Positions 1 to 6,095 of a stretch of DNA of 6,617 nucleotides are shown in pieces; the first letter of the stretch is position 1, and every line of letters starts with the position of its first letter. The stretch is from positions 1 through 6,617 of the forward strand of contig CAMDRK010000144.1 of NCBI GenBank assembly GCA_945906715.1. Reading direction: 5' to 3'. Position numbers and translations under genes: made by a program. The notes under the pieces are model-generated. The model worked only from the letters and a program-made list of their open reading frames with translations, had not been told where the DNA came from and ran no database searches. The stretch is from Nitrospira lenta. Its GTDB lineage: Bacteria; Nitrospirota; Nitrospiria; Nitrospirales; Nitrospiraceae.

Positions 1-338
1 TGCTGGCCTTCGGAACGCACGAACCACTGACCAGCTATGGGATCGGGATCACGCCGAAACTGCAATATACTTTCGTCGGCCTCGATCGGCTGCGGCCCTA
101 CATCGACGGTGGCGCAGGCCCGCTATGGACCGATCTCGGTGGCCAGGTGCCGGAACAGCCTGGTCAGTTCAACTTTGTTGTCTGGGGCGGGGCCGGAGCT
201 GCATGGATTCTGACACCACAATGGGCCGTGAACGTCGGCTATCGGTTCGTCCATATTTCCAATGGTGGGACACGTACGCCGAATTCCGGCCTCAACTTCG
301 GCCTCCCATTTGTCGGACTTTCCTATTCCCTCAATTGA
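1..338 (+). CDS. PagL-like lipid A 3-O-deacylase (acyloxyacyl hydrolase), 3' end only
   Basis: This is the C-terminal part (about 111 residues, frame starting at base 3) of an outer-membrane beta-barrel enzyme; the start lies left of the window. PagL-type enzymes remove the 3-linked acyl chain of lipid A at the outer membrane. The sequence shows alternating aromatic/hydrophobic strands typical of a barrel (for example PYIDGGAGPLW and WAVNVGYRF). It has the family signature RFVHISNGG, with the expected catalytic His at 252-254 and Ser at 258-260, and ends in a barrel-closing strand, VGLSYSLN. In P. aeruginosa PagL the triad is His126, Ser128 and Glu140. The position 12 residues after the Ser is Asn here (294-296), within PNSGLNFG. 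Family membership is well supported by the HxSN motif and the barrel end. Enzymatic activity is less sure because of the Asn. A related non-enzymatic barrel protein is the alternative. Confidence 0.8.
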   Translation, partial: LAFGTHEPLTSYGIGITPKLQYTFVGLDRLRPYIDGGAGPLWTDLGGQVPEQPGQFNFVVWGGAGAAWILTPQWAVNVGYRFVHISNGGTRTPNSGLNFGLPFVGLSYSLN

Positions 339-360
339 CCGATGCAATCGGCTATTGCAA
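339..360 (+). terminator. Hairpin after the PagL-like gene, weak terminator candidate
   Basis: Directly after the stop codon, TGCAAT (343-348) can pair with ATTGCA (354-359) around a 5-base loop. CCGAT (339-343) can instead pair with ATCGG (347-351). The two hairpins exclude each other and neither is followed by a T-tract, so this is at best a weak or factor-dependent terminator. Confidence 0.2.
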
Positions 361-390
361 AGCCTCAACCGACCCCGTAAGCTCCTGAAA

Positions 391-476
391 GAAGTTCTGA
401 GTGCTGAGAGTTGAGTCCATCGGATGTCGAAAGTGATCGCATTCAACGGGTAACGAATAACGATTGACGGTTAACG
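391..476. repeat. Intergenic simple micro-repeats (GAG-rich block and TAACG block)
   Basis: The 150-base gap between the PagL-like and dnaJ-like genes has no convincing ORF. It contains two low-complexity stretches: a TGAG/GCTGAG-type block at about 395-414, and a block at 445-476 where TAACG recurs (451-455, 458-462, 472-476) with a TGACG variant at 465-469. These look like degraded micro-repeat arrays. No second copy is visible elsewhere in the window, so a dispersed family is an inference. No clear promoter was found. Confidence 0.4.
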
Positions 477-488
477 TCCTCCTCTACC

Positions 489-1520
489 ATGGCGACAACT
501 CCTCGCGACTTCTATCAGATTCTCGGCCTTCCCAGGTCTGCCTCGGCTGACGACATCAAGAAGGCCTATCGTCGCCTCGCGCGCCAAGTCCATCCCGATC
601 TCCACAGCGGTTCCAAGAAGTCAGAGATGGAGAAAAAGTTCAAGGAGTTGAACGCGGCGCATGAAGTCCTGAGCGATCCGGACAAACGAAAGAAATACGA
701 TCAATATGGAGCCGACTGGGAACAGGCCGAGTCCTACGAGCAGGCGCGCAAGCAAGCCGGCGCCCGTGGGGGAGGCGGCCAGGAGGCTTCATTCGGAAGA
801 GAAGGCTTTTCCGATATCTTCGAGAACCTGTTCAAGGGGCAAGGGAGAACCGGCAACAGTCGCGGGTTTGCCATGCAGGGTGAGGATCTTGAAACGGAGG
901 TGCAACTGACGCTGGCCGAGGTGTTCACCGGTGTGACGAAGCGCGTGACATTACAAGAACCAGTGCCCTGTTCCACTTGCCACGGGAGCGGAGCCTTTCG
1001 CGGACGCCACTGCCCAACCTGTCAGGGTCAGGGCGCCACATTGCATCCCAATACGATCGAAGTCCGAATCCCCGCCGGGGTCCAGGATGGGACGAGGGTG
1101 CGCGTAGCCGGCAAGGGACAACCAGGCGCCAACGGCGGCAAGCCAGGCGATTTGTACTTGCGTGTGACCATCGCGCCGGACACGGTCTTTCGCCGCCAGG
1201 GGAGCGACATTCATGTCTCTCTCCCCGTCTTCCCCTGGGAAGCGGCCCTAGGGGCCGATGTGATGGCCCCCACACTGATGGAACCGGTCAGGGTGAAAGT
1301 TCCGCCGGGGAGCCGGGCCGACAGTAAGCTTCGACTGAAGGGTAAAGGCCTCCCCGCTGCAACCGGCGGCCACGGAGACCTTTTCTTGACGATCCAGATT
1401 GTGATGCCTCCCTCATCGACCGGCGAAGAGTGCAAACTCTACGACCAACTCAGGGCCATCGCGCACCCGGATCCACGCGCCGAACTGATCGCCCAGGCCC
1501 AACGCCGAGCACATCCCTGA
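489..1520 (+). CDS. DnaJ/CbpA-type J-domain co-chaperone with a reduced zinc centre
   Basis: This 343-residue cytoplasmic Hsp40 would stimulate the ATPase of a DnaK partner and deliver unfolded substrates to it; no dnaK or grpE is in view. The J domain covers about residues 6-72 with the essential HPD at 35-37. A Gly-rich, Phe-containing linker follows (about 91-128), then the C-terminal substrate-binding domains (about 131-230 and 235-305). Canonical DnaJ has four CxxCxGxG motifs. Here only two remain, CSTCHGSG (161-168) and CPTCQGQG (175-182), giving one possible four-Cys site at C161, C164, C175 and C178. CbpA has none, so this protein is intermediate. It is somewhat shorter than DnaJ (about 375). 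The ATG at 489 immediately precedes the J domain, but there is no Shine-Dalgarno; the leader is pyrimidine-rich (TCCTCCTCTACC). It is unlikely to be the main DnaJ of the cell. The family call is firm; the specific role is inferred. Confidence 0.93.
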   Translation: MATTPRDFYQILGLPRSASADDIKKAYRRLARQVHPDLHSGSKKSEMEKKFKELNAAHEVLSDPDKRKKYDQYGADWEQAESYEQARKQAGARGGGGQEASFGREGFSDIFENLFKGQGRTGNSRGFAMQGEDLETEVQLTLAEVFTGVTKRVTLQEPVPCSTCHGSGAFRGRHCPTCQGQGATLHPNTIEVRIPAGVQDGTRVRVAGKGQPGANGGKPGDLYLRVTIAPDTVFRRQGSDIHVSLPVFPWEAALGADVMAPTLMEPVRVKVPPGSRADSKLRLKGKGLPAATGGHGDLFLTIQIVMPPSSTGEECKLYDQLRAIAHPDPRAELIAQAQRRAHP

Positions 1521-1530
1521 ATTAAGCGAG

Positions 1531-1617
1531 ACGGGCGAGCCGCGCGAAACAGACAACGGTTCGAGGTCCGAAGTTCGAAGTTTTTGGAACTTCGAACCCA
1601 GAACTTCGAATTTCGAA
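1531..1617 (+). repeat. Dispersed intergenic repeat, copy 1 (TTCGAA-rich, hairpin-forming)
   Basis: The element starts 10 bases after the dnaJ-like stop and matches 6096-6173 in the same orientation. The ungapped core 1549-1610 matches 6105-6166 at 56 of 62 bases by hand alignment. The flanking ACGGGCGAG is also shared (1531-1539 and 6096-6104), with 9 extra bases here. The core is built from recurring TTCGAA hexamers (1574, 1591, 1605, 1612). CGAAGTTC (1569-1576) pairs with GAACTTCG (1587-1594) around a 10-base loop, so it could form a transcript-end hairpin. It encodes no transposase and resembles a REP-type or other non-autonomous intergenic repeat; the family is not identified. Confidence 0.8.
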
Positions 1618-1793
1618 TCGCTGCCTCGCAGGCTCATCGAGTCCTGTTGTCGGCTTGCGTTGTGTTGATCGATCTGGCAAGCTACATCCGCTTACGAAGA
1701 AAATTATGACCTGCGTGATGGAGCTGCCGGCTGCACTCGCGGTGCAATTCTTGTTTAATCGGCACAACATTCGGTCAACCTAAGGAGGCAGAC
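1618..1793 (+). other. Leader region of the Spy-like gene
   Basis: The rest of the 273-base gap between the dnaJ-like and spy-like genes shows no convincing ORF. It should hold the promoter of the spy-like gene, but I found no clear -35/-10 pair. A small hairpin, TGCAC (1732-1736) with GTGCA (1742-1746), sits about 48 bases before the start codon, in the probable 5' leader. Its significance is unknown. Confidence 0.3.
1783..1788 (+). promoter_or_regulatory. Strong Shine-Dalgarno of the Spy-like gene
   Basis: AGGAGG within TAAGGAGG (1781-1788) lies 5 bases before the ATG at 1794. This is close to a full match to the 16S rRNA 3' end and fixes the start. It is the strongest ribosome binding site in the window and suggests high translation of this periplasmic protein. 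Confidence 0.85.
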
Positions 1794-2411
1794 ATGAAGC
1801 AGGGAAGACAAACAATCGTGACGCTGGCCGTTGCATCGGTATTCGCATTGTCCGTTGGAGTGTCATCTGTCTGGGCCAATGAGCCAGGCTACGGCAAGGA
1901 AGGGCACGGAGGCGGCGGACATAGTTCGATGGGTGGACATGGCAAGAGCATGATGCACAACAGCACCGGCCAGCTGATTCGGCATCTGCTCAAGCACGAA
2001 AAAGACCTTGGGCTCACCGCAGAGCAAGTGACGAAACTCAAGGATATGCAGCTCAACCTGGACAAGACCCGTATCAAGAGCGAAGCCGACATCCAGGTGG
2101 CAGAGCGCGAGTTGAAGTCCCTGACCGAAGAAGAGAAGTCCGACCTGGGAGCGATCGAAGCCAAGTTGAAGCAGAGCGCAGATCTGCAAGTCGCATTACG
2201 CATGGTCTCCATCAAGGCTCGCCGGGATGTGTACGCCCTGTTGACTCCGGAACAGCGCACCAAGGAAAAGACCGAGCATGAGAAAGTGATGCAGCAGCAC
2301 AAGGATGCCGGCAAGGGTTACGGCAACCCTCATGGCGGTACCGGCGGCCCGATGAAAGACAGTCCGCATAAGGGTGGCCTGTTGAAGGGACTACCCCTCC
2401 AGCAAGCATAG
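1794..2411 (+). CDS. Spy/CpxP-like periplasmic LTxxQ-motif protein
   Basis: This exported 205-residue protein belongs to the Spy/CpxP/ZraP-like group: ATP-independent periplasmic chaperones or stress sensors, some of which bind metal. Residues 1-28 form a signal peptide with a charged start, a hydrophobic core and a VWA site before Asn29. The mature N-terminus (about 34-56) is rich in Gly, His and Met and could bind metal, which is inferred. The body (about 60-165) is predicted to be charged and helical, with two family motifs, LTAEQ (74-78) and LTPEQ (150-154). A Gly/Pro/Lys/His-rich tail (about 172-205) follows. Mature length is near that of Spy (about 138) plus the extra tails. The ilvD start is only 33 bases downstream, so the two may share a transcript, although their functions differ. 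Regulation by an envelope-stress or metal-responsive system is plausible by analogy, but no binding site is visible. Confidence 0.82.
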   Translation: MKQGRQTIVTLAVASVFALSVGVSSVWANEPGYGKEGHGGGGHSSMGGHGKSMMHNSTGQLIRHLLKHEKDLGLTAEQVTKLKDMQLNLDKTRIKSEADIQVAERELKSLTEEEKSDLGAIEAKLKQSADLQVALRMVSIKARRDVYALLTPEQRTKEKTEHEKVMQQHKDAGKGYGNPHGGTGGPMKDSPHKGGLLKGLPLQQA

Positions 2412-2433
2412 TCGTACAGTCATATGATCCAGT

Positions 2434-2439
2434 AAGGGG
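2434..2439 (+). promoter_or_regulatory. Shine-Dalgarno of ilvD
   Basis: AAGGGG lies 5 bases before the ATG at 2445 and supports that start over the out-of-frame ATG at 2440. Confidence 0.6.
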
Positions 2440-2444
2440 ATGTC

Positions 2445-4118
2445 ATGCCGAAGGAGCTAAAACTCTTAAGCCGCAACCTGTTGGCTGGTCCCGATCGGGC
2501 TCCGGCCCGCGCGATGTTGAAAGCCGTTGGATTCACCGACGAAGACCTGTCTCGTCCGATCATCGGTGTGGCCAATACCTGGATCGAGGTCATGCCCTGC
2601 AACTTCCACCTGCGCCGATTGTCGGAACGGGTGAAAGCCGGCATCAGAGCCGCAGGCGGCACTCCCATCGAGTACAACACCATCGCCGTGTCGGATGGCA
2701 TTTCGATGGGGACCGAAGGGATGAAGGCTTCGTTGATCAGCCGTGAAGTGATTGCCGATTCCATCGAACTCGTGGCCCGTGGACACCTGTTCGACGGAGT
2801 GGTCGCGTTATCAGGCTGTGACAAAACCATTCCCGGTACCGTGATGGCCCTCGCTCGACTGGACCTGCCGTCGGTCATGCTCTACGGCGGCTCGATCATG
2901 CCTGGCCAATTCCAAGGCCACGACGTGACCATTCAAGACGTGTTCGAAGCGGTCGGGAAACATGCGGCTGGCACGATGAGCAGCGCCGAGCTCAAGGATC
3001 TCGAAGACCATGCCTGCCCGGGCCCCGGCGCCTGTGGTGGCCAGTTCACGGCTAACACCATGGCGATCGCGTTCGAATTCCTCGGCATCTCGCCGATGGG
3101 ACGTAACGGGGTGCCGGCCATGGATCAGAAAAAAGACGACGTGGCCTTCGAGTGCGGGAAGATGGTCATGGATCTGCTGAAGCGAGACATCCGGCCCCGC
3201 CAGATCATCACGCGAAAATCGTTGGAAAATGCCATTGCTGCGGTCGCGACGACCGGAGGCTCGACGAATGCCGTGTTACATCTCCTCGCGATCGCGCGCG
3301 AAGCTAATATCAAATTGGACATCGATGATTTTGACAAGATCAATCGAAAGGTGCCGCTGCTCGCCGATCTGAAACCGGGTGGGCGATTTACCGCCTCGGA
3401 TCTCTATGCAGCTGGAGGGACCACGTTGGTCGCCAAGCGGCTGCTCGATGCAGGCCTATTGCATGAGCGCCAACCAACCGTGACTGGCCGGACGATCGGA
3501 GAGGAGGCCAAGAATGCCAAGGAAACATCCGGTCAGCAAGTCCTCCGGCCATTGTCCAATCCAATCAAGCAGACAGGCGGGCTCGTGATTCTACGGGGCA
3601 ATCTTGCCCCAGAGGGCTGCGTCGTGAAGGTGGCAGGGCACTCGATCATGACGTTCCGTGGCCCAGCAAAGGTGTATGACCGGGAAGAGGATGCCTTTGT
3701 CGCGGTGCAATCCCGCCAAATCAAAGCAGGCGATGTCGTGGTGATTCGGTATGAAGGCCCGTCCGGCGGACCAGGTATGAGAGAAATGCTTGGCGTGACG
3801 GCGGCCATCGTTGGCGCAGGCCTGGGCGACTCCGTTGCCCTGCTCACCGACGGCCGCTTCTCCGGCGCCACCCATGGACTGATGGCAGGCCATGTTGCAC
3901 CGGAAGCGATCAAGGGCGGTCCGATCGGCGCCGTGAAGAACGGCGACATGATTGTCTTCGATATCGCCAAACGGACGTTGACCGTGGAGCTCTCGCAGAA
4001 AGAGATCAAAGCTCGGCTTAAGAAGGTCAAACAGCCGTTGCCTCGCTATACCTCCGGCGTGATGGGCAAGTACGCGCGACATGTGTCTTCGGCTTCGGAA
4101 GGGGCCATTACGACGTAG
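2445..4118 (+). CDS. ilvD: Dihydroxy-acid dehydratase
   Basis: This cytoplasmic Fe-S enzyme dehydrates 2,3-dihydroxy-isovalerate and 2,3-dihydroxy-3-methylvalerate to the 2-keto acids that lead to valine, leucine and isoleucine. At 557 residues it is full length for the family. The three cluster Cys are C52 (VMPCNFH), C125 (SGCDKTIPG) and C197 (PGPGACGGQFTANTM). The metal-site Asp84 (SDGIS) and the Lys127 expected to be carbamylated are present, as are TTGGSTN (269-275), GPSGGPGM (438-445) and TDGRFSGATHG with the catalytic Ser473. The GACGG form of the third-Cys motif resembles the [2Fe-2S] plant/cyanobacterial/mycobacterial type rather than the oxygen-labile E. coli type; this is inferred. 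Related sugar-acid dehydratases (Edd, YjhG) are less likely because the motifs are those of IlvD. No other ilv gene is adjacent. The 3' end is overlapped in antisense by the methyltransferase frame. Confidence 0.97.
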   Translation: MPKELKLLSRNLLAGPDRAPARAMLKAVGFTDEDLSRPIIGVANTWIEVMPCNFHLRRLSERVKAGIRAAGGTPIEYNTIAVSDGISMGTEGMKASLISREVIADSIELVARGHLFDGVVALSGCDKTIPGTVMALARLDLPSVMLYGGSIMPGQFQGHDVTIQDVFEAVGKHAAGTMSSAELKDLEDHACPGPGACGGQFTANTMAIAFEFLGISPMGRNGVPAMDQKKDDVAFECGKMVMDLLKRDIRPRQIITRKSLENAIAAVATTGGSTNAVLHLLAIAREANIKLDIDDFDKINRKVPLLADLKPGGRFTASDLYAAGGTTLVAKRLLDAGLLHERQPTVTGRTIGEEAKNAKETSGQQVLRPLSNPIKQTGGLVILRGNLAPEGCVVKVAGHSIMTFRGPAKVYDREEDAFVAVQSRQIKAGDVVVIRYEGPSGGPGMREMLGVTAAIVGAGLGDSVALLTDGRFSGATHGLMAGHVAPEAIKGGPIGAVKNGDMIVFDIAKRTLTVELSQKEIKARLKKVKQPLPRYTSGVMGKYARHVSSASEGAITT

Positions 4119-4894
4119 CCTTCCGTGGAGTTTCTCATCAAAGCCGGCTTCTCCATACAGACCGTCAGTACACAGGTCACGGCATCATCATATTGATACT
4201 TGTGTAAGTAGTGAAGTTGCGAGAACAGGCGGACTGTGTCGGCACTCACGGTTGCCTCATGAGCTCGCACCGTAAATCCTGTCTCAGTCAACAATCGAAT
4301 CCAGTCTGATTGTCTGAGTCGGTTCACATAGGAACTGCGGTTCCACCTCATCAAATTCCAAAGCCATTCTGGATATCGCAAGCAGTGGAATGCCCTGTCG
4401 GGGCAGGATGTATTTTCCCCATACCACGAATGGTCGCCGAGGTCTATGACGGAGACGAGCCTCCCTCCAGGCCGTAAAATCCGGAAACATTCCTGGATTG
4501 TCATGGACGGATAGCGAACATGTTCGAGCGCCGTGTATGAGCAGATCAGATCAATAGACTCTGCCGCCAACGGCATTATCCTGCCATCGTAGACCACATA
4601 GGCAATCTGCTTCTCCCGCGCCTGCTCACCGGACAGATAGTCGATTACATCGATTGCTGTACAACTTTTTGCACCTGCTGCCTTGGCCTTCTCAAGCACC
4701 TCGAGTGTGTGACCAGGACCAATTTCAAGAACATCTTTCCCTGACATGGATGCAAATCTCGAATACAGATTAAACACCCGGCTGACCATGTCTGGGTCGG
4801 CATTGAGCCCCGTGGAATGATACCGCTGGGCGAGCTTGGCCAACGGTCGTAGCCCCATCAAGGCATTTTGGAGTACGTCCACCGGCACGGACAT
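4046..4894 (-). CDS. Class I SAM-dependent methyltransferase
   Basis: This 282-residue soluble protein has a Rossmann-type methyltransferase domain. Motif I is VLEIGPGHTLEVL (55-67), an acidic residue that may contact the SAM ribose is Asp82 (TAIDVIDY), a motif IV-like segment is DLICSYTALEHV (115-126), and LRPGGRLVSVID (140-151) is the usual next strand. This pattern matches the Methyltransf_11/23 group. The substrate cannot be read from the sequence. A DegT-type aminotransferase upstream on the same strand suggests a sugar or surface-glycan target, but this is inferred. AAGGAG (4911-4906) is 11 bases before the ATG, slightly far but usable. Residues 259-282 are encoded antisense to the ilvD 3' end, so the family core probably ends near VLTVCMEKP (about 242-250) and the tail may be a stop-loss extension. 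Hand-counted GC over four lines is about 50%, below the two ilvD lines counted (58-68%), a hint of separate origin. Confidence 0.87.
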   Translation of the reverse strand: MSVPVDVLQNALMGLRPLAKLAQRYHSTGLNADPDMVSRVFNLYSRFASMSGKDVLEIGPGHTLEVLEKAKAAGAKSCTAIDVIDYLSGEQAREKQIAYVVYDGRIMPLAAESIDLICSYTALEHVRYPSMTIQECFRILRPGGRLVSVIDLGDHSWYGENTSCPDRAFHCLRYPEWLWNLMRWNRSSYVNRLRQSDWIRLLTETGFTVRAHEATVSADTVRLFSQLHYLHKYQYDDAVTCVLTVCMEKPALMRNSTEGYVVMAPSEAEDTCRAYLPITPEV

Positions 4895-5041
4895 TGATTT
4901 AAAGGCTCCTTCAACCTTTCAACGACATGTTTAGCTTAGCGCGACCCCCTCAGCACTGAAGATCCTCAGCAATGATAGACGCTTGTCATGGTCGCAACTG
5001 ACAATTCGCTCAGTGCCTCATACCAAGAACTGCTTTCGCAC
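4895..5041. other. Intergenic region between protease and methyltransferase genes
   Basis: This 147-base gap has no ORF worth reporting. It holds an imperfect direct repeat, CCTCAGCA at 4948 and 4964 (16-base period). It also holds a loose inverted repeat, GCACTGA (4953-4959) with TCAGTGC (5010-5016), enclosing TGTCA (4984-4988) and TGACA (4999-5003). No T-rich tail follows on either strand, so I do not call a terminator, and no clear promoter for the methyltransferase was found. Confidence 0.3.
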
Positions 5042-6052
5042 CTATCTCCCCTTCATCCGTCCTCGCATCTCTGACATCATACTGTCGAGGTCAGCTTCTG
5101 CCTTCGCACGATCACTGATTAACTCGTCGAGATTATATGGACGAGCCTGAGCCGGCCGAGCCATATCCGGTTTCATTGTCGGCTTGAACGAAAGATCGGA
5201 TGGAGAAGGCTGAGCTGGTTTGGCTTGGGGTTGAACTAATGGGGTCGACCGGTCCATCAGATCTGGTGGGTCAATTCTGTTTACCCCCCTTATCCCTTTA
5301 CCCCCTTCACCCCCTGCAGCCCCCAGCCCTTGCTCACGCAACCATTGTGTCGCGACACTCGACTTCAATGAAAAACTGATGCTCATGATCGGAAGGCCAT
5401 CCGAGGCCACGCGGGCAATCGCCGTGTTAACCCCGACCATATGTCCCTCTCCGTCGAGCAACGGGCCACCGGAGTTGCCACGATTTATCCCCGTCTCAGT
5501 TTGAAAGACATGCTTGCCCTTCACCCCGTTGAAATTATCGACCTCAGCACTGATCACCCCGGTGGTGAGAGTCCAGAGTCCACCCTGTTCCGGGTGGCCG
5601 ATGGCCACCACTCGATCGCCGACTCTGGCCAGACCTGACTCACTCACATCAACGACAGGCAGCGGCTCAGCCAGGCCATCGAGCTTTAATAAGGCAAGAT
5701 CCAATGGCTGTGAATAGGTCAGAACTCTGGCACGGACCATCCGGGAGAGATCGCTCTTTGACTCTCCCGTGACCCGGGCTGGCTTGAGAAAGACAGATAG
5801 GCGAGCGAAGGGTTTCCCGGTCTGCTCTTCGATTACCACATGGGCATTGGTGAGCACCAGTCCGTCCGACTGAATGATCGAACCGGTTCCGCCACTCCCC
5901 TTCCTGCCACCATCTGCATGCCCCATCACCATCACCACGGCTGGGGAGGCTTGCTCGTAAATCTCACGGGGGGATAATTCCTTGCCGGAGGCCACCGTGC
6001 TCCATATCAAGGAAAGCAGGAACAGGGTTCCCCAGGCTATTGGTTTCATCAT
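5042..6052 (-). CDS. Exported trypsin-like serine protease (HtrA/DegP-like protease domain, no PDZ)
   Basis: This 336-residue S1C-type endopeptidase is probably periplasmic or envelope-located. Residues 1-23 look like a signal peptide or membrane anchor (hydrophobic 5-20, then ASG). The protease domain spans about 27-240 with the full triad: His71 (TNAHVV), Asp118 (LDLALL) and Ser194 (GNSGGPL). DegP-like proteins normally follow this with one or two PDZ domains. Here there is instead a Gly-rich junction (244-256), a Pro/Gln-rich linker (about 262-305) and a short charged C-terminal helix (about 306-336). Start choice: AAGGAG (6061-6056) lies 3 bases before the ATG at 6052 and 6 before a second ATG at 6049, so 6049 may be the true start. 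The frame stays open back to 6247, but those 65 codons run through a non-coding repeat and into the upstream aminotransferase gene, and would bury the signal peptide, so I reject that extension. Function in envelope protein quality control is inferred. Confidence 0.9.
   Translation of the reverse strand: MMKPIAWGTLFLLSLIWSTVASGKELSPREIYEQASPAVVMVMGHADGGRKGSGGTGSIIQSDGLVLTNAHVVIEEQTGKPFARLSVFLKPARVTGESKSDLSRMVRARVLTYSQPLDLALLKLDGLAEPLPVVDVSESGLARVGDRVVAIGHPEQGGLWTLTTGVISAEVDNFNGVKGKHVFQTETGINRGNSGGPLLDGEGHMVGVNTAIARVASDGLPIMSISFSLKSSVATQWLREQGLGAAGGEGGKGIRGVNRIDPPDLMDRSTPLVQPQAKPAQPSPSDLSFKPTMKPDMARPAQARPYNLDELISDRAKAEADLDSMMSEMRGRMKGR
5284..5324 (-). other. G-quadruplex motif in the protease coding strand
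   Basis: Read on the minus strand (the mRNA sense), five G-tracts of 5, 5, 5, 3 and 6 lie at 5324-5320, 5314-5310, 5305-5301, 5296-5294 and 5289-5284. The loops are 5, 4, 4 and 4 bases. This meets the classic rule of four tracts of three or more G with loops of 1-7, with one tract spare. It encodes the Gly-rich junction between the protease domain and the Pro-rich tail. Folding in vivo is inferred. Confidence 0.75.
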
Positions 6053-6055
6053 GGT

Positions 6056-6061
6056 CTCCTT
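6056..6061 (-). promoter_or_regulatory. Shine-Dalgarno that decides the protease start
   Basis: AAGGAG on the minus strand directly precedes tandem ATG codons at 6052 and 6049, while the longest frame begins at 6247 inside another gene. This places initiation here; spacing favours the second ATG slightly. Confidence 0.75.
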
Positions 6062-6095
6062 CTTTCTAGCAGGATAGTCGAGCCCGACTGGCGGG

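Noticed and set aside
125..388. 87-codon + frame overlapping the PagL-like gene
   Set aside because: It is out of frame with the PagL-like sequence, which carries the family motif and ends properly at 338.
1586..1617. GGAACTT at 1586-1592, resembling a sigma-E -35 element upstream of the stress-type Spy gene
   Set aside because: It is part of the repeat, is not kept in copy 2 (TGAACTT), has no matching -10, and lies about 200 bases from the start codon.
1732..1746. Small hairpin TGCAC/GTGCA before the Spy-like gene as a riboswitch or terminator
   Set aside because: The stem is only 5 bp with no conserved aptamer features and no clear T-tract, so a chance palindrome is likely.
3533..4082. 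Two open frames of about 165 codons on the minus strand inside ilvD
   Set aside because: They lie opposite a full-length, motif-complete ilvD and have no recognisable domain; they are by-products of GC-rich codon usage.
4948..5016. Nested inverted repeats between the protease and methyltransferase genes as a terminator or operator
   Set aside because: The stems are 5 and 7 bp with a wide separation and no T-tail; this is weak and within chance for the length.
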